NCBI RefSeq assembly: GCF_900108565.1
Contig: NZ_LT629971.1
Coordinates: 806,001-870,000, forward strand
Direction of reading: 5' to 3'
Origin: Mycolicibacterium rutilum
GTDB taxonomy: Bacteria > Actinomycetota > Actinomycetes > Mycobacteriales > Mycobacteriaceae
Length of the DNA stretch: 64,000 nt
The translations under genes and the position numbers were made by a program. Positions 16,627 through 24,448 of this stretch are shown piece by piece (position 1 is the first letter of the stretch; each line of letters starts with the position of its first letter). The notes beneath the pieces are model-generated. The model was not told the DNA's origin. It saw only the letters and a list, made by a program, of their open reading frames with translations, and did not search any database.

Positions 16627-17711
16627 GCAGGCAGGGCGCCGACCGGCGGGCGGTAACGCCGGACGCCGCCGTCGTCCGGGAGCACCTCTGGGAAGCGGCG
16701 CTCGCCGCCGACGAGGACGCCGCTGTGCGCAGCGTCTTCTCCGCCGTCGAAGCGGGTCTGAGTCCCGAGGACGCGCTGCTCGAGGTGATCGCACCGGTGC
16801 AGCGCCGGATCGGCACCGAATGGGCGGCCAACAACATCACCGTCGCACAGGAGCACGCCGCCACCGCGATCAACGACCGCGTGATCGCCGCGCTCTCGCG
16901 GCACCCGGCAGCGCAGGGCGCCGCCGACGCGGGTCGGGTGACGGTCGCGTGCGTCGACGGCGAATGGCACGCGCTGCCTGCTCGGCTGCTGTCGGAGGTG
17001 TTACGGCTGCGCGGCTGGCAGGTGGATTTCCTCGGCGCTCAGGTGCCGACCCCGCACCTGATTGCGCACCTGCATCAACACGCGCCCGACGCCGTCGCAC
17101 TGTCGTGTTCGATCCCGACCCGGCTGCCCACGGCGCACGCCGCGATCACGGCCTGCCAGGCCGCCGGTGTCGCGGTGCTGGTCGGCGGCGCCGCGTTCGG
17201 GGTGGACGGCCGCTACGCCCGGCTGCTCGGCGCGGACGCGTGGGCGCCCGACGCGCGCACCGCGGCCCAGTGCCTGCGGGCCGGTCTGCCGCGGCTCCGC
17301 CTCGCGGCCGGCCACCAACCGATCGACGATCTTCCGCACCTGGCCGACCAGGAGTACTCGATGGTCAGCTCCGCCAAGCCGAAGCTGGTCCGCACGACGG
17401 TGGCCGAGCTGGAGGAACTCTTCTCGCCGATGGCCGAATACACCGAGCAGCAGCGCCGGCACACGACCGAGGACATCGCGCACATCGTCGACTTCCTCGC
17501 GACGGCCCTCTACACCGATGACGACGAGCTGTTCACCAACTTCGTGACCTGGACCGCCAGCGTGCTCGCGGCCCGCGATGTGCCCGCGGGTTCACTGAAC
17601 CCGACCCTCGACCTGCTCGCGGCTCAGCTGCGAGACTTCCCCCGCACGCAGCGGATGCTTGCCGCCGCGCGCACCGCCCTGACCACCCACGAGACCACCC
17701 CAACCGCATGA
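16623..17711 (+). CDS. Cobalamin-binding regulator with CarH-type W-x9-EH motif
   Basis: 362 residues. Residues 10-95 form the helical B12-cap domain, and 100-215 a Rossmann-type B12-binding domain. The sequence EWAANNITVAQEH gives Trp67-x9-Glu77-His78, the exact motif that shields the upper ligand of adenosylcobalamin in CarH photoreceptors. His116 in DGEWHALP occupies the place of the lower axial ligand, although the usual ExHxxG glycine is Pro. There is no MerR DNA-binding domain. The C-terminal 110 residues (EELFSPMAEYTEQQ and onward) are helical and possibly a globin/RsbR-like input or output region. It is coupled by GTGA and ATGA overlaps to the phosphatase and STAS genes, which suggests that B12 state or light tunes sigma-factor activity. 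Binding of B12 is inferred. Confidence 0.82.
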   Translation: MSRQGADRRAVTPDAAVVREHLWEAALAADEDAAVRSVFSAVEAGLSPEDALLEVIAPVQRRIGTEWAANNITVAQEHAATAINDRVIAALSRHPAAQGAADAGRVTVACVDGEWHALPARLLSEVLRLRGWQVDFLGAQVPTPHLIAHLHQHAPDAVALSCSIPTRLPTAHAAITACQAAGVAVLVGGAAFGVDGRYARLLGADAWAPDARTAAQCLRAGLPRLRLAAGHQPIDDLPHLADQEYSMVSSAKPKLVRTTVAELEELFSPMAEYTEQQRRHTTEDIAHIVDFLATALYTDDDELFTNFVTWTASVLAARDVPAGSLNPTLDLLAAQLRDFPRTQRMLAAARTALTTHETTPTA

Positions 17712-18061
17712 CACTTTCACTGACCCTCGACTCGACCGCCCGATCGGCCTGCGTGCGCATCGCCGGTGACCTCGACTACGGGCACACCGACGAACTGCTC
17801 GACGCCGTGTCCGGCGTGCTGGCCGACGACGCCGACGTGGCGGCCGTGCACCTGGACTTCACCGATCTGACGTTCTGCGATTCGGTGGGGTTGTCGGCGC
17901 TGCTGCAGGTGCGCCGGTTGACGTCGAACGCGGGAGCACGGCTGCAGCTCGACAACCGGCCCGCGCATCTCGACCGCATCCTGGAACTGACCGGCGTGCT
18001 GGACTACCTCACCGCCGACCCGCAGGCCTCACCAGATTCGGAAGAGACCGAAATCGGTTGA
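17708..18061 (+). CDS. STAS anti-sigma factor antagonist (RsbV/SpoIIAA type)
   Basis: 117 residues with the full STAS pattern: strand 'SACVRIAGDLDYGHTDELL', then 'VAAVHLDFTDLTFCDSVGLSALLQVRR', where Ser in CDSVGL (near residue 60) is the canonical phosphorylation site, and closing segment 'LQLDNRPAHLDRILELTGVLDYL'. When dephosphorylated, such proteins bind an anti-sigma kinase and free the sigma factor. Its gene overlaps the cobalamin-binding gene by ATGA and is the last in the operon. The RsbW-type kinase and the sigma factor must be encoded elsewhere. Confidence 0.88.
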   Translation: MTLSLTLDSTARSACVRIAGDLDYGHTDELLDAVSGVLADDADVAAVHLDFTDLTFCDSVGLSALLQVRRLTSNAGARLQLDNRPAHLDRILELTGVLDYLTADPQASPDSEETEIG

Positions 18062-18087
18062 GTTCGAGTCCCTTCGGAGACCTCACG

Positions 18088-18786
18088 TCAGCGCCGTTCG
18101 AGCTGCGTCGCGAGCTCCTCGAGGTCGGCGCAGACCACCGTCGGCTCCGGAACGCTGCTGCCGCCCCGCAGCGGAGCGTGGCCCGGCCGGGTGAGTAGTG
18201 CGCCGCTCAACCCGGCGCTCTGCGCACCGATGACGTCCCACGCATGTGTCGCCACCATCATGCACCGGGCCGGTTCCACCCCCATCTGCTGCGCGACGTC
18301 GCGATACAGTTCGGGCGACGGTTTGAAGACCCGCGACGCATCGACGCTCACCTGCCGCTCGAAGAACCGGGAGAGCCCCGCGTTGTCAAGCGGCGAGGCT
18401 CCGGCGCGGATCGGCGAATTCGTCAGTGCAGCAAGGTGATAACCCTGTCCCGACAGGCGCTGCAGTCCCGGGACCACGTCAGGATGAGCAGGCATTGTGC
18501 GCATCGCCTCGGCGAGCGACTCCCGGTCGTCGTCGCTGACCTCTCGGCCACGGACCTCGGCGAGCATGGTCAGAACCGACTGCCCCAGCGAGAAGTAGTC
18601 GAGGTAAGTACCCGCGACCGTCAGCGTCATCGAGTACAGAACGAGGTTCGTGAACCAGTCCCGCAGCACGGGACCGTCTCCCAGGACCCGTTCGAACAGT
18701 GGCGCCAGCACCTCGAGGTCCAGCAGTGTCTCGTTGACGTCGAAGACGAGCACCGTCGGCGGCCAGACGGGCTCAAGATGCGTCAC
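18088..18786 (-). CDS. Type II haloacid dehalogenase-like HAD hydrolase
   Basis: 232 residues, the usual length for L-2-haloacid dehalogenase-type proteins. HAD motifs: nucleophile region VFDVNETLLDL (Asp near residue 15, where the type II hallmark is DxxGT or DVNETL), motif II LAALTNSP near 116, motif III lysine KPSPELYRDVA near 151, and motif IV VATHAWDVIGAQSAGLSGALL near 173. Hydrolysis of a C-halogen or phosphate bond is likely; the substrate is unknown. Start GTG 18786 follows GAGGG; the frame extends upstream into the divergent promoter. It is convergent with the sigma-control operon. Confidence 0.83.
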   Translation of the reverse strand: MTHLEPVWPPTVLVFDVNETLLDLEVLAPLFERVLGDGPVLRDWFTNLVLYSMTLTVAGTYLDYFSLGQSVLTMLAEVRGREVSDDDRESLAEAMRTMPAHPDVVPGLQRLSGQGYHLAALTNSPIRAGASPLDNAGLSRFFERQVSVDASRVFKPSPELYRDVAQQMGVEPARCMMVATHAWDVIGAQSAGLSGALLTRPGHAPLRGGSSVPEPTVVCADLEELATQLERR

Positions 18787-18883
18787 CGCTGTCCCTCTCA
18801 GACGGCCGGGTGGGTTGCACGACCCAGAATGGCACAACGCTGCGCCTGTTGGAGGCCCGCCGCGACATGCCACCATCGAGTGG

Positions 18884-19708
18884 ATGACTGAAACTCCTGT
18901 CGGCCGCGTGGCCGCGCTGCAGCGCTATCCGGTCAAGTCGATGCTCGGTGAACAGACCGACTCCTTACAGGTCGGGCCGTCGGGCGTCGCCGGTGATCGG
19001 CAGTTCGCGTTCATCGACGGCGAGACCGGCCGCGTCGCCACCGCCAAGCATCCGCGGCTGTGGAGCGCGCTGCTGCAGTGCGCGGCCGTCACCGAGGACG
19101 CCGGCGTGACCGTGACGCTGCCCGACGGCCGCGCCCTCCCGGTCACCGAAGCGGCCGGCCCGCTGTCGGAGATGCTCGGCCGCACAGTGCATCTGGCGGA
19201 CGAGCGGGCGGCCGGCGCCGTGCTGGAGCGCTCCGACCCGCTCGAGGTCCTGGCGCACGGCATCGACGCCGAGTTCGATCCCGTGCTGCTCGAACTCGGA
19301 CAGGGCGCGCCCGGCGGCGCGTTCGTCGACCACTCCCCCGTGCACCTGATCACGACGGCTACGCTCGACGCGATCGGCGTCGGCCTGGCCGAGGCGCTGC
19401 GCTACCGGCCGAACATCATCATCGAGACCGACGCTGCACCATTCCTCGAGAACGACTGGGTGGGCGCGAAACTTCGTCTCGGCGACGTCGTGCTGCGCGG
19501 CACACTGCCGACCCCGCGCTGCGCGGTGCCGACGCTGAAGCACGGTGACACCGAACGCCTTCCCGACGCGGTCCGGTATCTGCTCGACCACAACCGGGTC
19601 GAGGTGCCGGGCTTCGGCGGCAACCTGCCGTGTGCGGGCCTCTACGCCGAAGTCGTCACCGTCGGCGCGGTGACGGTCGGCGACGAGGTCCGGGTCGGAG
19701 CACCCTGA
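18884..19708 (+). CDS. MOSC domain protein (molybdenum cofactor sulfurase-like)
   Basis: 274 residues. The N-terminal MOSC_N beta barrel 'RVAALQRYPVKSMLGEQTDSLQVGPSGVAGDRQFAFID' (the YPVKSMxGE motif) leads to the MOSC domain, whose conserved cysteine is in TPTPRCAVPTL near residue 210. MOSC proteins bind sulfur as a persulfide and deliver it to molybdenum enzymes or reduce N-hydroxylated compounds. The last 67 bases overlap the end of the convergent lysG gene on the other strand. Confidence 0.87.
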   Translation: MTETPVGRVAALQRYPVKSMLGEQTDSLQVGPSGVAGDRQFAFIDGETGRVATAKHPRLWSALLQCAAVTEDAGVTVTLPDGRALPVTEAAGPLSEMLGRTVHLADERAAGAVLERSDPLEVLAHGIDAEFDPVLLELGQGAPGGAFVDHSPVHLITTATLDAIGVGLAEALRYRPNIIIETDAAPFLENDWVGAKLRLGDVVLRGTLPTPRCAVPTLKHGDTERLPDAVRYLLDHNRVEVPGFGGNLPCAGLYAEVVTVGAVTVGDEVRVGAP

Positions 19709-20583
19709 CGCTCGCGACGGAGCGGGGCGGCCGCTGTCGTGACGGCCTCGGTCACCCGGGCGACGATCGTGCTGTCGAGCTTCCAGCACTGCCAGTACAG
19801 CGGGACGTCGAGATGCGCATCGGCGATCCGCACGAACGACCCGTCGGCGAGATGCGGCTCGGCGAGCGAGTCGGGGAACATGCCCCAGCCCCGTCCGGCG
19901 AGCACCGCCGCTCCGAAACCCTCCGCGGTCGGCACGAAGTGCTGCGGGCGGGCGATGTCACGGCGAAACACTTTGCGCACCAGCATGTCCTGCAGGGCGT
20001 CGTCGCGGTTCCACGCCAGCGACGGTGCCTGCGCGGCGGCCGCGGCGGTGAACCCGTCCGGCAGGTGTCGATCCCGATAAGAGGGGCTGGCCACCGGCAC
20101 GTACCGCATCACCCCCAAGGGGCGGACCCGACACCCGGACACCGGGGCGCGTTCGGTCGTCACCGCGCCCATCGCCACCCCCTCGCGCAGCAGGCGCGCC
20201 GAGTGATCCTGATCCTCGATGCGGATGTCGAACAGCACGTCGTCGAGCGTGCCCAGCACCGCGGTGAACCACGTCGCCATCGAATCGGCGTTGACCGCCA
20301 ACGCGATTCGCGGCGGCCCTGCCGATCCACCGCCGATCTCGGCCAGCGTCTCGGCCTCCAGCAGCGCGGTCTGCGTGGCCAGCCGCACCAGCGGTATTCC
20401 GGCCGTCGTCGGCACACACGGCTTCTCGCGCACCACCAGGACCTGGCCCACGCGCTGCTCGAGCGCCTTGATCCGCTGGCTGATCGCCGACGGCGTGACG
20501 TGCAGCTGGGTAGCCGCCGCGTCGAACGACCCCTGCTCGATCACCGCGGCGAAGGCAGCGAGCTGCTGGGCGTCGATCCTCAC
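19642..20583 (-). CDS. lysG: LysR-type regulator LysG/ArgP
   Basis: 313 residues. The LysR N-terminal helix-turn-helix 'LAAFAAVIEQGSFDAAATQLHVTPSAISQRIKALEQRVGQVL' carries the ArgP hallmark RIKALE. It is divergent from lysE, the conserved arrangement for control of basic amino-acid export (Corynebacterium LysG/LysE; M. tuberculosis Rv1985c/Rv1986). With lysine or arginine bound, such regulators activate lysE. The start is GTG 20583, directly beside the palindrome at 20584. The C-terminal 25 residues (RQGAPTRTSSPTVTAPTVTTSA) are low complexity and run antisense to the end of the MOSC gene. Confidence 0.9.
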   Translation of the reverse strand: MRIDAQQLAAFAAVIEQGSFDAAATQLHVTPSAISQRIKALEQRVGQVLVVREKPCVPTTAGIPLVRLATQTALLEAETLAEIGGGSAGPPRIALAVNADSMATWFTAVLGTLDDVLFDIRIEDQDHSARLLREGVAMGAVTTERAPVSGCRVRPLGVMRYVPVASPSYRDRHLPDGFTAAAAAQAPSLAWNRDDALQDMLVRKVFRRDIARPQHFVPTAEGFGAAVLAGRGWGMFPDSLAEPHLADGSFVRIADAHLDVPLYWQCWKLDSTIVARVTEAVTTAAAPLRRERQGAPTRTSSPTVTAPTVTTSA

Positions 20584-20598
20584 ATTAGCGATGCTAAT
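20584..20598. promoter_or_regulatory. LysG operator candidate, ATTAGC-n3-GCTAAT
   Basis: Perfect 6-base inverted repeat with a 3-base spacer immediately upstream of the lysG start, in the 71-base lysG-lysE intergenic region. Position and symmetry fit a binding site for the LysR-type regulator, which would autoregulate lysG and activate lysE. Confidence 0.55.
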
Positions 20599-20654
20599 GC
20601 AGATGCAGTTTCTTTAGCTGTACTGATCGCAAGCCGCCCCATAACGTCGGGTTC

Positions 20655-21254
20655 ATGAGTTCGCCCCTGGCCGTCGGTTTCCTGACCTCGTTCGCGCTGA
20701 TCGCTGCGATCGGCGCGCAGAACGCTTTCGTCCTGCGCCAGGGCATCCGCGGTGAGCATGTGGCCGCGGTGGTCGCGGTGTGCACGGCCTCCGACATCGT
20801 GCTGATCGGCGCGGGCATCGCCGGTTTCGGGGTGCTGATCAGCGCACACCCCGGCGCGGTGGCTGTGGCGAAATTCGGCGGCGCGGCGTTCCTGCTCGGA
20901 TACGGACTGCTCGCCGCCCGCCGCGCCTGGCGGCCGTCGGCGCTCACCCCGTCGGAGAAGGCGCCGGCGCGCCTGCTGGAGGTGCTCGTCACGTGCCTCG
21001 CACTGACCTGGCTCAACCCGCACGTCTACCTCGACACCGTGGTCCTGCTGGGCGCGCTGGCCAACGAGCACCGCGACGGCCGCTGGCTGTTCGGCGTCGG
21101 TGCCGTCACCGCCAGCGCCGTGTGGTTCCTCAGCCTCGGTTTCGGCGCGCGCCGGCTCGCCGGCCTGTTCGCCACCCCCGCCACCTGGCGGATCCTCGAC
21201 GCGCTGATCGCGGTGACGATGATCGGACTCGGCGTGTGGATGGCAGTGTCCTGA
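20655..21254 (+). CDS. lysE: LysE family basic amino-acid exporter
   Basis: 199-residue membrane protein of the LysE/ArgO family, six hydrophobic segments. Diagnostic start '[24 protein letters not shown]' (the [11 protein letters not shown] motif) and '[19 protein letters not shown]' (LNPHVYLDT). It exports lysine and arginine in exchange for protons, which protects cells growing on peptides. It is divergent from lysG with a 71-base control region. Confidence 0.92.
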   Translation: MSSPLAVGFLTSFALIAAIGAQNAFVLRQGIRGEHVAAVVAVCTASDIVLIGAGIAGFGVLISAHPGAVAVAKFGGAAFLLGYGLLAARRAWRPSALTPSEKAPARLLEVLVTCLALTWLNPHVYLDTVVLLGALANEHRDGRWLFGVGAVTASAVWFLSLGFGARRLAGLFATPATWRILDALIAVTMIGLGVWMAVS

Positions 21255-21333
21255 CGATTCATCGGCTTCGACGAAGAGTGTGTTCAGAGATCACCCCTTT
21301 TTCCATCCCGAACCTGCGATGCAGGGTGGACGC

Positions 21334-22209
21334 ATGTCCTTCCCCAGCACGCGCTACCGCACCGCCAACATCGACGGCCTCGACGTGTTCTACCGCGAAG
21401 CCGGTGATCGTTCGAACCCCACACTGCTACTGCTGCACGGCTTTCCGTCGAGCTCGCACATGTTCCGCAACCTCATCAACTCGCTGTCGGACAGCTTTCA
21501 CCTGGTGGCCCCGGATCACATCGGCTTCGGGCGCTCGTCGATGCCTTCGGTCAACCAGTTCACCTACAGTTTTGACCGGTTGACCGAGGTCACCGAGAGG
21601 CTCATCGCGCACTTGGACCTGGACAGGTTCGCGATCTACATCCACGACTACGGCGCACCCATCGGCCTGCGCATCGCCAGCTCCAGCCCTGAGCGCATCA
21701 CTGCGATCATCACGCAGAGCGGCAACGCCTACACGGAGGGGTTCACTCCTTTCTGGGACATCCTGTTCGCGCACGCGAAAGATCGTGCCGCCCATGAGGA
21801 TGCTGTCCGGCAATACCTCACCGCGGACAAGACGCACTGGCAGTACACCCACGGTGTGCCGGCCGATCGCCTGAACCGCATCGCCCCTGAGGCCTGGCTT
21901 CTCGACCAGGCCGGCCTGGATCGCAACGGCAACGACGCCATCCAATTGCAACTGTTTTGGGACTATCAGTTCAACCTCGACAGCTACCCCAAGTTCCAGG
22001 AGTACTTCCGTACGCATCAGCCGCCCCTGCTGGTGGCCTGGGGGAAAAACGACGAGATCTTCGGTGCCGCAGGCGCGGAGGCCTACCGGCGGGACCTGCC
22101 CGGCGGCGAGTTCCACCTGCTCGACACAGGTCATTTCGCGCTCGAGACGCACGGCGAGGAAATCAGCGTCTACATCCGCGAATTCATGAGGCAATTGCCC
22201 GGGTCATGA
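21334..22209 (+). CDS. Alpha/beta hydrolase, haloalkane dehalogenase/epoxide hydrolase-like
   Basis: 291 residues. Oxyanion motif LLLHGFPSSSHMFRNL near residue 32, a nucleophile elbow in which the residue is Asp (YIHDYGAPIGLRIA, near residue 106), an acidic residue in LVAWGKNDEIF near 240 and catalytic His in LLDTGHFALE near 268. An Asp nucleophile points to haloalkane dehalogenase or epoxide hydrolase rather than esterase. ATG 21334 (MSFPSTRY) is preceded by GGGTGG; two upstream ATGs (21280 region and 21319) are possible. It overlaps the PNPOx-like gene by ATGA and is the first gene of a three-gene operon ending in a LysR regulator. Confidence 0.82.
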   Translation: MSFPSTRYRTANIDGLDVFYREAGDRSNPTLLLLHGFPSSSHMFRNLINSLSDSFHLVAPDHIGFGRSSMPSVNQFTYSFDRLTEVTERLIAHLDLDRFAIYIHDYGAPIGLRIASSSPERITAIITQSGNAYTEGFTPFWDILFAHAKDRAAHEDAVRQYLTADKTHWQYTHGVPADRLNRIAPEAWLLDQAGLDRNGNDAIQLQLFWDYQFNLDSYPKFQEYFRTHQPPLLVAWGKNDEIFGAAGAEAYRRDLPGGEFHLLDTGHFALETHGEEISVYIREFMRQLPGS

Positions 22210-22835
22210 GCAAGCACTACCCGGCGCTCGCGTTCACCGACGACGTCATGTCCGTACAGCGCGCGTACGGTAGCGACACCTTTTACCGACGCAAGGTGCT
22301 GGCCGGCAAGGCGTCGGCCGGTCCGGATCCACTGACCGAGGACGAGCACGAGTTCCTCCGGGACCGAGACACCCTCTACGTCGCGACGGTGAGCCAGACC
22401 GGCTGGCCATACGTCCAGGTCCGCGGTGGGCCAAAAGGTTTCGTCCACATACTCGACGAGCACACCATCGCGTGGGCCGACTTCCGGGGCAACCTTCAGT
22501 ACATCAGCACCGGGAATCTGACCGCCGATGACCGCGTCGCGATCATCGCGCTGGACTACGCGCGACGCACCCGCCTGAAAATTTTCGGCCGCGCGAAGAT
22601 CGTGCCGGTGCAGGAGAACCCCGAACTGGCTCGCACGCTGATCGATCCCACCTACGAGGCGGCCGTCGAGCGCCTTGTGACCGTCTCGGTCGAGGCCTTC
22701 GACTGGAACTGCCCGCAACACATCGTTCCGCGCTTCAGCCTCGACGAGATCGAGCCGGCACTGACAAGGCTGCGGGACGAAGTCGAGGCTCTGAAAGCCG
22801 AGAACGCGAGGTTGCGGTCCGGCACCGCGCATTGA
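22206..22835 (+). CDS. Pyridoxamine 5'-phosphate oxidase-like flavin protein
   Basis: 209 residues of the split-barrel FMN-binding family. The core 'FLRDRDTLYVATVSQTGWPYVQVRGGPKGF' followed by 'IAWADFRGNLQYISTGNL' and 'VAIIALDYARRTRLKIFGRA' resembles the general-stress/PNPOx-like group rather than true PdxH. A short C-terminal helix (EIEPALTRLRDEVEALKAENARL) looks like a coiled coil. The gene is coupled by ATGA overlap to the hydrolase and by a TTGA overlap region to the LysR gene. Probable flavin-dependent reductase; substrate unknown. Confidence 0.8.
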   Translation: MSKHYPALAFTDDVMSVQRAYGSDTFYRRKVLAGKASAGPDPLTEDEHEFLRDRDTLYVATVSQTGWPYVQVRGGPKGFVHILDEHTIAWADFRGNLQYISTGNLTADDRVAIIALDYARRTRLKIFGRAKIVPVQENPELARTLIDPTYEAAVERLVTVSVEAFDWNCPQHIVPRFSLDEIEPALTRLRDEVEALKAENARLRSGTAH

Positions 22836-22879
22836 TCGCGTCAGAGGATGAGCAGTTCTCCCGCCCCTATGATCAGCAG

Positions 22880-23818
22880 GTGGAGTTCCGCCAGCTGGAG
22901 GCATTCGTTGCCGTAGGTACCGAGCTTCACTTCGGACGGGCCGCCGAAAAGCTGCACATGGGTCAGCCGACGCTGAGTGAGCTGATCCGTCGGCTGGAGC
23001 GCGAACTCGGCACCAGCCTGCTGACCCGCACCACACGCCGGGTCGCGCTGACCCAGGCAGGCACCGAACTTCTGGGTCGCGCGAAGCTCATCATCGATGA
23101 GGTCGAAGGCGCCGTGGCTGCGGTGCGCCGGATCGCCGAGGGTGGGGCAGGACGCGTCCGGTTGGGCATCACGCCGCCCGTCGCACCGGTGCTCGCACCC
23201 CATCTCGCTGCGGCGCTGAAGGCGGCCGCCCCCGACGTCGAGCTCTCCGTCCGCCGGATGTGGCTACCCGATCTCCAACGGGTGGTTGCCGACATCGACG
23301 GTGAACTGGACATCGCGATCACGTGTGGCTTGGTGCCCGATCCGCCCGGCATCATCAGCGAGGTCTTCTGCGCCGAGCCGCTGATGGTGGCGGTGCGCCC
23401 CGATCACCGGCTCGCCGGCCAAGGCGCGGTGGATCTGACCGACCTGTCGAGCGAAACCCTCGGAGTGCACAGTGACGCGCTGTTCCCGGCGTGGACGTTG
23501 GCACAGCGGCAGGCTCTGGAGGCCGCGAACGTCTCGCCTCCGACGGTGGAGCTCACCGACACCGACCTGTCCGCCGGGCGGTGGGCCGCCCAACCGGATG
23601 TCGACTGGATTCTCACCACCAGGTCGGTTGCCGGCAGCCACATGTCGACACCCCTGCTGCCGACCTCGCCCGCGCGAATCGTGCCGTACACGCTGCAGTG
23701 GTGTCCGATCCGGGCGGCGACCGCCGCTGTCGGGCGCTTCGTGCACCTGGCCCTGTCGGTCGACGTACCACCAGGTTGGCTCACCCAGCAGGACCACCTG
23801 CGGCACGCCACGCACTGA
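22880..23818 (+). CDS. LysR family transcriptional regulator
   Basis: 312 residues from GTG 22880 (MEFRQLEAFVAVGTELHFGR), the usual LysR start; a TTG at 22832 that overlaps the previous stop would add 16 residues. The helix-turn-helix is 'FGRAAEKLHMGQPTLSELIRRLERELGTSLLTRTTR', followed by the periplasmic-binding-like effector domain (VRLGITPPVAPVLAPHLAAAL). As the last gene of the operon with the hydrolase and PNPOx-like protein, it may control them in cis. Confidence 0.88.
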   Translation: MEFRQLEAFVAVGTELHFGRAAEKLHMGQPTLSELIRRLERELGTSLLTRTTRRVALTQAGTELLGRAKLIIDEVEGAVAAVRRIAEGGAGRVRLGITPPVAPVLAPHLAAALKAAAPDVELSVRRMWLPDLQRVVADIDGELDIAITCGLVPDPPGIISEVFCAEPLMVAVRPDHRLAGQGAVDLTDLSSETLGVHSDALFPAWTLAQRQALEAANVSPPTVELTDTDLSAGRWAAQPDVDWILTTRSVAGSHMSTPLLPTSPARIVPYTLQWCPIRAATAAVGRFVHLALSVDVPPGWLTQQDHLRHATH

Positions 23819-23860
23819 TCCCGGCGCGTGGATGGCGGTGTCCTGACACAATCACTGCCC

Positions 23861-24448
23861 ATGGGGTCCTCCGGCGATGCGCGCGGTCTGCGGGACCGCA
23901 AGAAGCTGCGCACCCGCGAGACCATCAGGAACGAGGCCATCCGCCTCATCGAGCGCAACGGTTATGCGAGCACCACGGTCGAGCAGATCGCCGAGGCGGC
24001 CGACATCTCGCCCAGCACCTTTTTCCGGTACTTCCCGAGCAAGGAAGCGGTGCTGATGGGCGACGAGCTCGACCGTGTGACGATCTCCGCCCTCGAGCAG
24101 CAGCCCGCCGACCTCACGACACTGCAGGCGTTCCGGCGTGCGGTCGAGGCCACCATGGTCACGCTCTCGGAGTCCGACTGGTCCTTCGAGCGCAAACGGC
24201 TGCGGCTGGTGTTCTCGGTGCCTGAACTCAAGTCCGCACAGCTCGACGAGTACCAGCGCACGATCGTCGGGCTGGCCGACGCCGAATGCCGGCGTACCGG
24301 CCGGCCCACCGGCCACCTCAAGACGCTGATCTACTTCGGTGCACTCGCCGGGGGCCTGGTGGCGGTCCTGGACACCGAACCGGCCGCATGGGTGGACCGC
24401 ATGCTCTATGCGCTGGATTTCATGGAAGCGGGTATGCAGCTGCCGTGA
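23861..24448 (+). CDS. TetR family transcriptional regulator
   Basis: 195 residues. The N-terminal DNA-binding domain is 'RDRKKLRTRETIRNEAIRLIERNGYASTTVEQIAEAADISPSTFFRYFPSKEAVL', a textbook TetR/AcrR motif of the MftR-like kind. The C-terminal ligand-binding domain is all-helical (FRRAVEATMVTLSESDWSFERKR). ATG 23861 is chosen. The gene overlaps the SDR gene by GTGA, so it probably controls it together with the EF-Tu-like gene. Confidence 0.88.
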   Translation: MGSSGDARGLRDRKKLRTRETIRNEAIRLIERNGYASTTVEQIAEAADISPSTFFRYFPSKEAVLMGDELDRVTISALEQQPADLTTLQAFRRAVEATMVTLSESDWSFERKRLRLVFSVPELKSAQLDEYQRTIVGLADAECRRTGRPTGHLKTLIYFGALAGGLVAVLDTEPAAWVDRMLYALDFMEAGMQLP

